Below, in pieces: positions 6,943 through 16,641 of a stretch of DNA of 64,000 bases (its first letter is position 1; the number at the start of each line of letters is the position of its first letter). The notes beneath the pieces are model-generated. The model ran no database searches, was not told where the DNA came from, and saw nothing but the letters and a program-made list of their open reading frames with translations. The position numbers and the translations under genes were made by a program. This DNA is from SFEL01 sp045603585 (GTDB taxonomy: Bacteria; Bacillota; Clostridia; Christensenellales; CAG-138). The DNA is taken from positions 58,601 through 122,600 of the forward strand of contig JAZUMK010000005.1 in assembly GCA_045603585.1 (NCBI GenBank). Reading direction: 5' to 3'.

Positions 6943-9140
6943 GCCTGTCCTCCCTTTTTAAGAAGATCGCACAGGGCGCTGTATCTGCGCTTTACCTGAC
7001 TGTTTGCCACCATCTGGGCGGGGCATTCCTCATGGCCCAGTATGTGCACCCTGTTTCTCGCTCTTGTAACGGCAGTATACAGCAGGTTTCTGGTCATAAG
7101 CATTGGCGGTCCGCCTGCAAGGGGCAATATTACCACGGGAAATTCGCTGCCCTGGCTCTTGTGGATGGAAATGCAGTATGCAAGCTCCAGCTCTTCCAGC
7201 TGGCTGAATTCATACAGCGCGGTGCGTTCATCGTCAAAAAGCACCTCCACCGTCTGTTCATACAGGTCTATATCCATTATGGTGCCAAGGTCGCCGTTGT
7301 ACACGCCTTCGCCCAGCTCATCCGGCCTTCCGCGGCGGCTGCGCTTCCAGCCCATACGGTAATCGTTCTTTATCTGCATTACCTTGTCTCCCACACGGAA
7401 TACGGTATCGCCATACTGGCGCTCGTGCTTTTTATGCATGGGAGGATTCAGGGCTTCCTGCAGCCTGAGGTTGATATTCTTTACGCCAAGCGCGCCCTTT
7501 TTCATCGGAGCAAGAACCTGTATATCCTTGAGGGGTTCGGATACCCCAGGAATATTCACCTTGCCAGAGCAAAGGGCGGTCAGGCGGCGTATTATGCTTT
7601 CTGCGGAATCTATGGCCTCAAAGCCAAACTCCTCTTCGCCGTGAAGTATGGGAGGCTGGCCGTTGTTTATGCGATGGGCATTGGTTACTATTGCGCTGCG
7701 GCCGCCCTGACGGAAAATATCGGTGAGCCGCACAACGGGCACAGTACCGGATGCTATTATATCCCTCAGCACATTGCCGGGGCCTACCGGGGGCAGCTGA
7801 TCCGCATCGCCCACCATTATAAGCCGCGTGCCGGGGCGAACCGCCCTGAGCAGCGCCCACATAAGCTGTACATCCACCATGCTCATTTCGTCGATTATGA
7901 CGGTATCCGCTTCTATCGGATTATCCTGATTGCGGGAAAAGCCGTTTTCCCCATAGGCGTATTCCAGCATCCTGTGTATGGTGCGGGCCTCACAGCCTGT
8001 GGTTTCCGTCATGCGCTTTGCGGCGCGGCCTGTGGGGGCGCACAGTTCAAAGCTTTCCCCAAGCTTTTCAAGCAATGTTATAACAAACTGCAGAATGGTG
8101 GTTTTACCTGTGCCGGGGCCGCCGGTTATTACCAGCATGCCCTTGGACAGCGCAAGATGCACGGCCTTTTTCTGCTGCTCCGCAAGGGATACCCCCAGCT
8201 GCTCCTCAAGGCGCTGTATCTGAGCGCCGATGTTGAAAAAGGGATTTGCAGCCTTTGGCAGGCAAAGGTATGACAGTCTCTCGGCGCACTCCCGCTCCAT
8301 ACGGTACATATATGGCAGGAAGCATGCATCCACACCATCAACTATCCTGTATATTATGTTTTCATCCACGATAAGCTCATCCAGTTCCTTTTCAACGGGA
8401 TACAGTTCTGCGCCAAGTATATCCGCCGCAACCTGAACAAGCTTTTCTCTGGGAAGGTAGGTGTGTCCTTCCTGCCTTGCCCATTGAAGGGTGTATTTGA
8501 GCCCCGCCCTGAGCCGGAAAGGAGATTCTGCGGAAAAACCGCCGTTTTGGGCGATCTTATCAGCGGTTTTAAAGCCGATGCCTTCCACATCCTCGATGAG
8601 CCGGTATGGATTTTCCTGAACTCTGTTAAGGCAATGGGGGCCGTAAATCTTATATAGCTTCATGGCCTGATTTACGGATATACCGTATTGCTGCAGGCCC
8701 ATCATTATTTCCCGCATGTCTTTCTGGGCCATGTAGGATGATGCGATGGTATGCGCCCTTACCCGGCCTATGCCATAAACCTCCGTAAGCCGCTCCGGCT
8801 GATTTTCCAGTATGTCCAGCGTATCCATGCCGAATGTGGCAACTATATGCTGGGCGGTGCTTTCGCCTATACCCTTGATAAGGCCGCTGGAAAGATATGC
8901 TGTCAGCGCGCCGAGAGTTGCAGGGGAAAGGGTTTTGCACTCCTTTACCTTGAACTGCATACCGTATGCGCGATGCTCCGTCCACTCTCCCTCAAGCTCT
9001 ATCCGCTCGCCCACCGCAGCTGAAGGCATGCCGCCAACGGCGGTTATTTCATCGCCGGATTCATCCATAAGCTCCAATACGGTAAAGCCGGTATCGTCGC
9101 TGCGGAATATTATGTTTTGTATTGTGCCCTGTATCTGCAT
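6939..9140 (-). CDS. recD2: RecD2-type ATP-dependent DNA helicase
   Basis: A 733-residue superfamily 1 helicase that unwinds DNA 5' to 3'. It has the N-terminal OB-like and helix-hairpin-helix regions of RecD2 (for example GIGESTAQHIVATFG, VYGIGRVRAHTIA and VEGIGFKTADKIA), Walker A GGPGTGKTT near residue 345, the DEMSMVD Walker B region, and the C-terminal SIHKSQGSEF and TAVTRAR motifs. The N terminus MQIQGTIQNIIF matches the family start. No ribosome binding site precedes the ATG. A TGATATAAT extended -10 lies six bases upstream, so the mRNA probably begins at the start codon (see findings). Confidence 0.93.
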   Translation of the reverse strand: MQIQGTIQNIIFRSDDTGFTVLELMDESGDEITAVGGMPSAAVGERIELEGEWTEHRAYGMQFKVKECKTLSPATLGALTAYLSSGLIKGIGESTAQHIVATFGMDTLDILENQPERLTEVYGIGRVRAHTIASSYMAQKDMREIMMGLQQYGISVNQAMKLYKIYGPHCLNRVQENPYRLIEDVEGIGFKTADKIAQNGGFSAESPFRLRAGLKYTLQWARQEGHTYLPREKLVQVAADILGAELYPVEKELDELIVDENIIYRIVDGVDACFLPYMYRMERECAERLSYLCLPKAANPFFNIGAQIQRLEEQLGVSLAEQQKKAVHLALSKGMLVITGGPGTGKTTILQFVITLLEKLGESFELCAPTGRAAKRMTETTGCEARTIHRMLEYAYGENGFSRNQDNPIEADTVIIDEMSMVDVQLMWALLRAVRPGTRLIMVGDADQLPPVGPGNVLRDIIASGTVPVVRLTDIFRQGGRSAIVTNAHRINNGQPPILHGEEEFGFEAIDSAESIIRRLTALCSGKVNIPGVSEPLKDIQVLAPMKKGALGVKNINLRLQEALNPPMHKKHERQYGDTVFRVGDKVMQIKNDYRMGWKRSRRGRPDELGEGVYNGDLGTIMDIDLYEQTVEVLFDDERTALYEFSQLEELELAYCISIHKSQGSEFPVVILPLAGGPPMLMTRNLLYTAVTRARNRVHILGHEECPAQMVANSQVKRRYSALCDLLKKGGQA

Positions 9141-9146
9141 ATATGT

Positions 9147-9155
9147 ATTATATCA
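9147..9155 (-). promoter_or_regulatory. extended -10 promoter of recD2 (predicts a leaderless mRNA)
   Basis: On the minus strand the sequence TATATGATATAAT ends six bases before the recD2 ATG. It has a TGn extension and a perfect TATAAT, with no convincing -35. Initiation seven bases downstream would fall on the A of the start codon. Confidence 0.6.
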
Positions 9156-9172
9156 TATAGTCATCGCATTTA

Positions 9173-9181
9173 TGGTATAAT
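9173..9181 (+). promoter_or_regulatory. extended -10 promoter, probably for htrA
   Basis: TGGTATAAT on the plus strand lies only about 20 bases from the opposed recD2 -10 element. The leader to the htrA start would be about 145 bases. No good -35 is visible. Confidence 0.45.
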
Positions 9182-9332
9182 TTACCTGACAGCAAAGCAA
9201 AAGGGACGAGAAATTATCCCATGACATAATTTTTTCACTTTTCACCATAATAATGGCACGATGATGATATAGTCCCTTCAAATTTGCATATTAAAATTGA
9301 CGCATAAAGTGGGAAAGGAGTGCTTTTACCCA

Positions 9333-10625
9333 ATGGAAAACAACAACTGGAACAACAATAATTCAGAAAACTACTATTACAGCTCTGAACGAGGTTATGA
9401 TAACGGAAAGAAAAAGAAGGGAGTAACCATAGGTCAGCTGATAGCCTGCCTGCTGGTAGTGGCCCTTGTCAGCGGCGGTCTGGGCGTATACTTCAGCGAT
9501 TCCATAGTGAACCGCACAAACATCCTGCCCAATAACAACGAGGCAATAACCGATGAGCCCGCAGCAGCTACCCCTCAGCCTGAAGCTGAGGCTGTTCTGC
9601 CGCCCACTGAACAGCAGCCCCCCGCATCCGACAGGCTTACCCTCAGCGATGACAACAAAGCAGATAATACCACCAATATCGTGCAGAACTGCATGGCCAG
9701 CGTGGTGGGTATATATATGAGCGAAAGCACCGTAACCTACACCGGAGAAACCCAGGAACAGGATACCGGCGCAGGCTCCGGCGTCATCATCACCACCGAC
9801 GGCTACATCGTAACCCACAACCACGTAGTAGAAGGCGTTGGCAATATCACAGTATATCTGCAGGACGGTACCAAATATCCCGCCACCCTTATCGGCAAAG
9901 ACTCCTTCTCTGATCTTGCGGTAATCAAGATCGAAGCGGAAAACCTCCCTGCAGCCACCTTCGGCAGCTCCGTAAACTCCATGGTGGGCACCACCGTATA
10001 CGCCATAGGCAATCCTCTGGGCGTATTCGCCAGCTCTGTATCCCGCGGAATCATCAGCGGCCTTGACCGCACCGTCACCATCGACGGCGTGAGCATGACC
10101 CTCATGCAGACTGATGCCGCAGTAAATCCCGGCAACTCCGGCGGCGGCCTGTTCAATGCAGAAGGCGAGCTTATCGGCATAGTAAATGCCAAAACCGCCA
10201 GCGTGGACGTTGAAGGCCTGGGCTTCGCTATTCCTGTGGATTCCGCAAGGCCCATCATCTCTGACCTTATGGATAAGGGCTACGTTACCGGCAGGCCCTA
10301 CATCGGCATCAGCATGCAGGATGTTTCCCTCCGCTACGGCAACAATAATAATTATGGTTTCGGCTTTGGCTATGATCCCTTCTCCTTCTTCAGCAACTAC
10401 GTTACCCGTGTACAGGTAATGGCAGTGGAGGAAGGCAGCGCCGCAGAAGCCGGCGGAATGCTGGTAAACGATATCATAATGGCTGTGGATGACAAGGAAA
10501 TCTCCGGTACCTCCCAGTTTGCCGCCCTCCTTTATGAATATAATGTGGGCGATACGGTTACAATAACAGTACTGAGGGGCAACGAAACCAAGGACCTCAC
10601 AGTAATACTCAGCGAAAGGTCATAA
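9333..10625 (+). CDS. htrA: HtrA/DegP-family trypsin-like serine protease with PDZ domain
   Basis: A membrane-anchored quality-control protease of 430 residues. An Asn-rich cytoplasmic head of about 30 residues is followed by one transmembrane helix (about 35-53), a Pro/Glu-rich linker, and a trypsin-like domain with the triad His164 (THNHVVEG), Asp194 (DSFSDLAVIK) and Ser269 (NPGNSGGG). A C-terminal PDZ domain lies at about 315-425. The length and layout match HtrA/YycK-type proteins of Bacillota, which act on misfolded exported proteins. I take ATG 9333 with AAAGGAG twelve bases upstream. A TTG at 9297 opens the frame earlier. Confidence 0.92.
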   Translation: MENNNWNNNNSENYYYSSERGYDNGKKKKGVTIGQLIACLLVVALVSGGLGVYFSDSIVNRTNILPNNNEAITDEPAAATPQPEAEAVLPPTEQQPPASDRLTLSDDNKADNTTNIVQNCMASVVGIYMSESTVTYTGETQEQDTGAGSGVIITTDGYIVTHNHVVEGVGNITVYLQDGTKYPATLIGKDSFSDLAVIKIEAENLPAATFGSSVNSMVGTTVYAIGNPLGVFASSVSRGIISGLDRTVTIDGVSMTLMQTDAAVNPGNSGGGLFNAEGELIGIVNAKTASVDVEGLGFAIPVDSARPIISDLMDKGYVTGRPYIGISMQDVSLRYGNNNNYGFGFGYDPFSFFSNYVTRVQVMAVEEGSAAEAGGMLVNDIIMAVDDKEISGTSQFAALLYEYNVGDTVTITVLRGNETKDLTVILSERS

Positions 10626-10669
10626 CGGCGGAACCCCCACTCCGGCCGATGACATACCCCCAACCATCC

Positions 10670-10755
10670 GGTAAAAGGGACGGCACAAGCTGTCCCTTTA
10701 CTATGCAAAAAGCGCCGTACAAAAACGCCGGAAGTATCCGGCGTTTTCTCTTTAT
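10670..10755. terminator. two tandem stem-loops between htrA and a convergent lipoprotein gene
   Basis: The first hairpin has arms AAAGGGAC and GTCCCTTT (10674-10699). The second is a perfect 11-bp stem AAAACGCCGGA, AGTA loop (10722-10747), with T-rich sequence on both exits. The second looks like a bidirectional terminator. The first may be a backup or a processing hairpin. Confidence 0.8.
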
Positions 10756-10766
10756 ATTTTGTTGCT

Positions 10767-11033
10767 TCAGCTGCCGGCCTCTGCCGCTTCGTCCATGCCT
10801 TCCCGAGCTTCACCATAGATTTTATTGTGGATTTCGCCGGGTATATAGCTTATTGACAGCTGTTCTTCCGCTGTAAGCTCATTATACCACTCAAGCCATT
10901 CAACAGTTTCTTTGGACAAATCCGCTCTTTTAAAGGTTTCATCGTGAAAACGGATATACTCAGCATCGTTCCTGCAGCCCCACATACAGAGGCACATGAT
11001 CGCAGCCAACAGCACAGCCATAGCTTTTCTCAT
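10767..11033 (-). CDS. small putative lipoprotein, 88 residues
   Basis: I do not recognise a family. A short signal peptide ends in LCMWGC, a lipobox, so the mature protein of about 70 residues is probably membrane-anchored outside the cell. It is acidic and helical in character (ETVEWLEWYNELTAEEQ). It has a strong GGAGG ribosome binding site and lies 25 bases downstream of the PQQ propeller gene, at the end of the cdaA operon. Confidence 0.7.
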   Translation of the reverse strand: MRKAMAVLLAAIMCLCMWGCRNDAEYIRFHDETFKRADLSKETVEWLEWYNELTAEEQLSISYIPGEIHNKIYGEAREGMDEAAEAGS

Positions 11034-11058
11034 TTTGTCCTCCTGCGCCGGTTTATTT

Positions 11059-12879
11059 TTACTTTATCAGTACGCCGATTATCTTCTGGCTTTCACCCCG
11101 GCCATACTGACCGCGGGTGCCCACCACCAGAATGTTGTTGAACACAGCAGGGGTGGATTCTATCCTTGAGCCAAGATCCAGCTCGCATATAATACTGCCT
11201 GTGCGTGCATCATGCATGCGCATTATGCCGTTTGCATCGCACTGGATAAGGTATGCGGTTTCATTTTCATCGTATATCACAACGGGAGAACTCCAATAGC
11301 CCGCCGCCTGCTCATGACGCCACAATTCCTGCCCGGTGGCCTTGTCATAGGCAACTATGCGGCCACCCAGCTGACTTTGGCCCTCGGTTTCCACAGGCAC
11401 AAGTGTTTGGTTGAATATAACCATATCATCTATGCTGCCATGACCCACATGGGGTGTGGTCATTGTGCCGCCGTTTGAAGATGCATCCCCAACGCTTGCA
11501 GGCCATTCCTGCTTCCATACCGTCTGGCCTGTGATGGCATTCACTTTACGGTGGATGGACGTGCCCATGCCTCCGCTGATACCGGACTGCCTGTCCACCT
11601 CGCTGCCAAGATAAAGGTACACTGTGCCGCCCTCAGGGGATTCCTCTATTACGCAGCTCGTATCGCTGTCGTCAAACACATCGGATATATACACCGTTTC
11701 CAGCGTATTAACATCCACGCACTGGAGAGTTCCGCCGTTATCCGCGAAGAAAAGATAATTCCTGAAGGCTGAAAGTGAACCTTCCACGCCCCACCATCTG
11801 CGGCTGTCCGAATCGCCGTAGCCATTGAGATTGTAGCGGTATTTTTCAAGATTGCCGGGTGATACGCTTACGGTACCTGCCGCGCTGTCATATGCGGTAT
11901 TGAGCTTTACACTGTAAAGTATACCGTTTTCGCCTGCAGTTATCAGGGTATCGGTCTCCGCGTCTATCAGGGGGCTGCAGTCATATGCCTGCCATGCCCT
12001 GTATGAATATGGATCGGCGCCGCCGAAATCCCATATTACCCTGTTTTCAATAAGGGAAACTATCCTTACCCATGAGCCGAAGGTGCCGTCCTGAGTACCC
12101 GGTATGCCCTGGCCTGTATAAAGCAGAGGGTATCCCCTGGGATCAAGCGTGGCTGTGCCCCGGGTAACAACCCCCAGATACAGCGGGTCCCTTGTTGCCG
12201 CGCCTGTGGAAAGCTCCATAAAGTAGATATTGCCGTCCATTGCCGGGTATATCACCTCGGTGAAGCCATCCTTATTCCTGAACTGCTCGTATACCCCAAG
12301 ATGAGGCCGTACAGATGCGTCCCATTGTATTATCAGTGGCATGCCTGTCCAGCCGGTGCCCGTCCATACTCCGTTTTGCTCGGAGGTGAAGGCTCCCGTG
12401 GGTATTTCCCATATGCGGCTAAGCCGCTTTTCGTTTACGTATTGTGTGCCATAGGTAAAGGTATTGCGGTAATTATTGCCGCCGAATGTGGTAATGCCCA
12501 CAAGGCTAGTATATTCCTTGTCATCCCCAAAAGAAATGGGCATTTCTCTGGAAAAGCTTTCCACGGCGGTGCGCCTGAGCATTATATCGGAAGTAAAGCC
12601 TTTTGCCGTAAGCTCGCTCTGCGCCATCGCTGCGGGGATAAGGTTTTGGGGCAGCTCTGTGGGCACAGCCGCTTGTACTTCCGGTTCTGCAGTTTCCGTA
12701 ATCTGCTCCTGCTGAACTTCAGGCTCCGGCTGCTTATCAAACAGCTTTAATATCTGCTTTATGCCGAATATCACCAGCCCCACAGCAAGCCCAAGCAATA
12801 TCAAAAGGAGAAGCACCCGCCTGAGCACGTACTTCCCGCCTTTGCGCTTTCTTTTTCTGCGTGAATGCTGAGTAGTCAT
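11059..12879 (-). CDS. membrane-anchored PQQ-like beta-propeller protein
   Basis: A basic N terminus (RRKRKRK) is followed by one transmembrane helix at about 22-42 and a large outer domain of about 540 residues. That domain has repeated blade motifs of the PQQ/BamB type: GRIVAYDKATGQELWRHEQ, KVNAITGQTVWKQEW and MHDARTGSIICELDLGS. Such propellers usually act as protein-interaction platforms rather than enzymes. It lies 22 bases after the FAD gene and starts with a GGAG ribosome binding site. Its role in the cdaA operon is unknown; an envelope function is inference. Confidence 0.8.
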   Translation of the reverse strand: MTTQHSRRKRKRKGGKYVLRRVLLLLILLGLAVGLVIFGIKQILKLFDKQPEPEVQQEQITETAEPEVQAAVPTELPQNLIPAAMAQSELTAKGFTSDIMLRRTAVESFSREMPISFGDDKEYTSLVGITTFGGNNYRNTFTYGTQYVNEKRLSRIWEIPTGAFTSEQNGVWTGTGWTGMPLIIQWDASVRPHLGVYEQFRNKDGFTEVIYPAMDGNIYFMELSTGAATRDPLYLGVVTRGTATLDPRGYPLLYTGQGIPGTQDGTFGSWVRIVSLIENRVIWDFGGADPYSYRAWQAYDCSPLIDAETDTLITAGENGILYSVKLNTAYDSAAGTVSVSPGNLEKYRYNLNGYGDSDSRRWWGVEGSLSAFRNYLFFADNGGTLQCVDVNTLETVYISDVFDDSDTSCVIEESPEGGTVYLYLGSEVDRQSGISGGMGTSIHRKVNAITGQTVWKQEWPASVGDASSNGGTMTTPHVGHGSIDDMVIFNQTLVPVETEGQSQLGGRIVAYDKATGQELWRHEQAAGYWSSPVVIYDENETAYLIQCDANGIMRMHDARTGSIICELDLGSRIESTPAVFNNILVVGTRGQYGRGESQKIIGVLIK

Positions 12880-12901
12880 TTATCTCCTATAAACACAACG
12901 G

Positions 12902-14506
12902 TCATACCGGCTTATAAAGGGCCATTATGCGTTCTGCGGCCTGCATGCCGTCCACTGCGGCGCTCACTATGCCGCCCGCATAGCCCGCTCCTTCGCCAAC
13001 GGGATATAGTCCTTCCATACGGGTAGCGCAGCCTTCCGGGTTTCGCATAATACGTACGGGAGCGCTTGTGCGGCTTTCCACAGCGGTTATCACCGCATCC
13101 TCCATATCAAAGCCCCTTAGCTTTCTGCCGAATGCGGATATTCCCTGCCTTACTCCCTCTGCCACAAAATCAGGCAGGCACTTGTAGAGATCGGCCTTGC
13201 ATACGCCGGGACGGTATGTGGGCTTTACGTCGCCGAATCCGCTCGGAGTACGTCCTTTAAGAAAATCCCCCACCCTTTCCGCAGGAGCGGTAAAGTCACC
13301 GCCGCCTGCAAAGAATGCCGCCCGCTCAAGCTGCTGCTGGAAAAGCATGCCGCCCAAGGGACCTGCGGGATAATCCCGGCTATCCACCTGAACCACAACT
13401 GCGGCGTTGGAATTTTCTTCATCTCTTGCATAACGGCTCATGCCGTTGGTAACCACCTGTTCCTCTCCGGAGGAGGATGCAACGACCACGCCGCCCGGGC
13501 ACATACAGAATGTGTATACGCCCCTTTCCCCGGCCTTATCCGCAAGGCGGTATTCCGCCGCACCAAGGCGGGGATGGCCTGCAAATTCGCCGTACTGTGA
13601 ACGGTCTATCATTTCCCTGGGATGCTCTATCCGCACGCCCACCGCAAAGGACTTGGGAACAAGCTCCAATCCTGTATCGTGCAGCATCTGATAGGTGTCC
13701 CTTGCGCCCTGACCTATCGCCAATACGCAGGTGCAGCAGGGAATGGTTTCTTTATTTCCCTCATGCTCCACCACCACAGCGGCAATGCTGCCATCGGGAT
13801 TTTTTTCGATGCTCTTGAGACAGGTGGAAAAGCGCACCTGCCCGCCCATGCGGATTATATCCTCACGGATGTTCTTTACGGTTTTTACCAGCATATCGGT
13901 GCCGATATGGGGCTTGGCAAGCAGGCGTATCCTCTCCGGCGCACCATGATCCGCCAATATGTCTATAACCCTATGGGCTCTTGGATCCTTTATGCGGGTG
14001 GTAAGCTTGCCGTCTGAAAAGGATCCGGCTCCGCCCTCCCCAAACATGGGGTTGCTTTCGCAGTTCAGCCCGCTTCCCGCCCAGAATTTTTCCACGCTGG
14101 CTGTGCGGCTGTCGATATCCTCCCCCCGCTCTATGACAATGGGCTTATAGCCGTACTTTGCAAGAGTGTATGCGGCAAACAGACCGCCGGGGCCAAGGCC
14201 CGCCACCACGATGGGCTTATCCAGCGGCCTGTCGCCGAACACAGGCTCGCTGTGCTCAAGCTCGGCTGCCTTCTCCACCAGATTTGAACGCTTTATCAGC
14301 CTTGCCTCATCTGCGGGAGAAAGGGACGCCTCCAGCGCATATATGAAGGAAATATCGTTTTTCTTCCGGGCATCCAGCGAAATGCGCTTTACCGTAAGGC
14401 CCTTCAGGGCGCTTTCGGGTATACCAAGAGTCTTCGCCGTGATCCTTCCCAGCGAAGACTCCTCCTCATGTATTGAAAGCTTTATTTCTCGTATGAATAT
14501 TGCCAT
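12902..14506 (-). CDS. FAD-dependent oxidoreductase (COG2509-type)
   Basis: A 534-residue flavoprotein. About 95 residues of N-terminal domain precede a dinucleotide-binding site (VVAGLGPGGLFAAYTLAKYG followed by VIERG). Further family segments are FGEGGAGSFSDGKLTTR, GVRIEHPREMID, and the C-terminal FAD contact GLYPVGEGAGYAGGIVSAA. The family is widespread in Clostridia and has no firmly assigned substrate. The start at 14506 has an AAAGGA site inside the tail of ybbR, six bases from its stop, so it belongs to the cdaA operon. Confidence 0.85.
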   Translation of the reverse strand: MAIFIREIKLSIHEEESSLGRITAKTLGIPESALKGLTVKRISLDARKKNDISFIYALEASLSPADEARLIKRSNLVEKAAELEHSEPVFGDRPLDKPIVVAGLGPGGLFAAYTLAKYGYKPIVIERGEDIDSRTASVEKFWAGSGLNCESNPMFGEGGAGSFSDGKLTTRIKDPRAHRVIDILADHGAPERIRLLAKPHIGTDMLVKTVKNIREDIIRMGGQVRFSTCLKSIEKNPDGSIAAVVVEHEGNKETIPCCTCVLAIGQGARDTYQMLHDTGLELVPKSFAVGVRIEHPREMIDRSQYGEFAGHPRLGAAEYRLADKAGERGVYTFCMCPGGVVVASSSGEEQVVTNGMSRYARDEENSNAAVVVQVDSRDYPAGPLGGMLFQQQLERAAFFAGGGDFTAPAERVGDFLKGRTPSGFGDVKPTYRPGVCKADLYKCLPDFVAEGVRQGISAFGRKLRGFDMEDAVITAVESRTSAPVRIMRNPEGCATRMEGLYPVGEGAGYAGGIVSAAVDGMQAAERIMALYKPV

Positions 14507-14512
14507 CGGGCG

Positions 14513-15793
14513 CTATTCCTTTACAGTTACAACTACCTTGGATACGGTCATTATCCAGCTGAGCTCTGTCTGCATGGTTTCATCGGGCACGGCAACGCTC
14601 AATTCAACCTCATATGAGCCGGGGGCAAGGCCGGTAAGATCTGCGTAGATCACCACATCCTTGCGCTCAAGGCGGCGCATGTGGCTTATCTTGCCGGTTA
14701 TGGCAATATCGCTCTCGGTTTCCGAAAGCTCTGCGGTCAGCCCGTCCTCAAGGCCGCGGATTTCTATCTTTACGCCCTGAAGCTCAACGGTTTCCTGTAT
14801 TTCCCTTATGTCAACATAAACCGTTGCCTCAGGAGGATCCAGCAGAACAGTTCCCTCAGGGGCTGTCAGCGTTACAGGCACCTGTACGCTTGAGCTGCTG
14901 CCGGATACATCTATCTGCTCTATGTCGATACCGGTTATGCCGGCCAGCGCGCTTTCGGAGCCAACCAGACGAACAGCGGGAGGCGTGGATACCACATCGT
15001 ATATCTCATAATTTGCCGCCAGCGAATCGCCGCCCAATACGGCCTCCCTCGCCCTTACAGGCACAGTGATCATGCGAAGAACGTCCATCTTCACCACCAC
15101 CGAAGGAAGCTGATTGAGGAACAGCGAGCTGCTGACGCTTTCTCCTGCCGCATCCACATAGTTAAGCAATATGGACTCATTGCAGGAGGATGTGCGTTCC
15201 TCAAGATCTATGGTGCATATAGCCTTGGATACTACGGATACGTCATCTGCCGGGCCGCTGACGCTTATGGTCTGGGAACCAAGGGTGGGCTCGCTCTTCC
15301 AATAGCCTTCGGGCAGTTCGCCGGAGTATGCCACCTCGATAGGCACTATGCGGGTGGCCAGCTCATCCACCTCAACAACTATCTCGCTTGGAGATACCGA
15401 AAGCACGGTTCCGTCTGCGCAGGTAGAATTGACTTTAAGCTTATATGTACCCGCCTTGCTGATGGAGCGCAGGCTGACGGTTGCGGAAACGTCAGATGCA
15501 TCAAGTCCGGTGTATTTGGTAAGCTCCACGCTGACGCGGGCGGTTACGCTGCGCAGTATCTCGTCATGATCGCCGCGAACAGCAAAGCCACGCTCGTGAA
15601 GCTCGTTTTCTCCGCTGAAGCTTACGGGTATTTCGTTGATTATCTTTGTACGGTCCGGGTTGGTCTCCATCATAACATAGCCCCACAGCAGCATTGCAAA
15701 TACCAATGAAATGAGCTTTACGGGCCAGTTTTTGGTGAAGAAATCCTTAAGCTTATTCAACAGGGCGGCGGTCAATTGGTTATTTGGCTTCAT
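14513..15793 (-). CDS. cdaR: YbbR-domain protein, regulator of CdaA (CdaR-like)
   Basis: One N-terminal transmembrane helix (LISLVFAMLLWGYVMM, about 22-40) anchors an extracellular part with three to four repeated YbbR domains, recognisable by VSVELTKYTGLD, ISVSGPADDVSVV and VRLVGSESALAGI segments. CdaR partners bind the diadenylate cyclase CdaA in the membrane and modulate it. The ATG overlaps the cdaA stop by four bases and has an AGGAGG site, so the two are coupled, as in many Bacillota. A glmM gene, often third in this operon, is absent here. Confidence 0.88.
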   Translation of the reverse strand: MKPNNQLTAALLNKLKDFFTKNWPVKLISLVFAMLLWGYVMMETNPDRTKIINEIPVSFSGENELHERGFAVRGDHDEILRSVTARVSVELTKYTGLDASDVSATVSLRSISKAGTYKLKVNSTCADGTVLSVSPSEIVVEVDELATRIVPIEVAYSGELPEGYWKSEPTLGSQTISVSGPADDVSVVSKAICTIDLEERTSSCNESILLNYVDAAGESVSSSLFLNQLPSVVVKMDVLRMITVPVRAREAVLGGDSLAANYEIYDVVSTPPAVRLVGSESALAGITGIDIEQIDVSGSSSSVQVPVTLTAPEGTVLLDPPEATVYVDIREIQETVELQGVKIEIRGLEDGLTAELSETESDIAITGKISHMRRLERKDVVIYADLTGLAPGSYEVELSVAVPDETMQTELSWIMTVSKVVVTVKE

Positions 15794-16641
15794 CGCTCAC
15801 CCCTCCTTTTTTTGAAGTTTATGGTGGGCAGCTGGAATTCCTTATCCTTGCGGACAAAAATGGACTCCAGCATATCCCTGAGGGCCTTGCTGTCAATATA
15901 GCGCACCAGCTTGCCATCCCTGGCTATGGAGATAACGCCGGTTTCCTCGGAAACCACTATGGTAACGCTATCCGATATGGAGGATACGCCAAGGGCTGCC
16001 CTGTGGCGGGTACCCAGCTCGCGGGCAACGGCAATATCCTCTGCAAGGGGCAGTATGCAGGCCGCGGCGGCAATTTCACCGTTTTGTATGATTACAGCGC
16101 CGTCATGCAGGGGAGTATTGGGCTCGAATATGTTTTCGATAAGGGGAGCGGAAATGCAGCCCTGAATAGGAGTGCCCGTGTTGATTATATCGCCGAGACC
16201 GGTTCGCATTTCCATAACGATAAGGGCGCCTACCCTGCGCCTTGCAAGGTTGGTTATGGCCTGATGCATTTCTTCTACTATATCCTCGCCACGGCCGGAA
16301 ATAAAGGTATTGAGCGCCTCGCGGGAGAATATATGTCCGCGGCCGATATGCTCCAGCACCCGGCGTATCTCCGGCTGAAAAAGCACTACAGCCACCACGA
16401 TTCCCACAGAAATGAGGGAATTAAGCAGCCAGCTTATGGATTCCAGCTGCAGCGTATCGCTGACGACAGCCGCAAGGAATATGATACCAACGCCCTTTAA
16501 TACCTGATAGGCTCTGGTTTCCTTGGTAAGCTGTATCAGATGATAAAGCAGCACCGCTATTATCACTATATCGATGGCGTCAGTCAATCTGAACTGCTGA
16601 AATCCGCCGGATATTGTTTTTGCCAGTACATCGTATGCCAA
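15790..16641 (-). CDS. cdaA: diadenylate cyclase CdaA
   Basis: Makes cyclic di-AMP from two ATP. Three hydrophobic N-terminal helices within the first 90 residues precede the DAC domain, with the active-site DGA motif (LHDGAVI, residues 180-182) and RHR motif (GTRHRAALG, residues 212-214). At 283 residues it is a normal length. The only start before the in-frame stop is a TTG, preceded by a moderate GGCGG site about ten bases away. A promoter with a leader of about 140 bases is seen upstream. It is the first gene of the five-gene operon down to 10767. Confidence 0.93.
   Translation of the reverse strand: MAYDVLAKTISGGFQQFRLTDAIDIVIIAVLLYHLIQLTKETRAYQVLKGVGIIFLAAVVSDTLQLESISWLLNSLISVGIVVAVVLFQPEIRRVLEHIGRGHIFSREALNTFISGRGEDIVEEMHQAITNLARRRVGALIVMEMRTGLGDIINTGTPIQGCISAPLIENIFEPNTPLHDGAVIIQNGEIAAAACILPLAEDIAVARELGTRHRAALGVSSISDSVTIVVSEETGVISIARDGKLVRYIDSKALRDMLESIFVRKDKEFQLPTINFKKRRGER

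Noticed and set aside
7032..8273. 413-residue open frame opposite recD2
   Set aside because: Shadow frame; recD2 is complete and motif-rich on the other strand.
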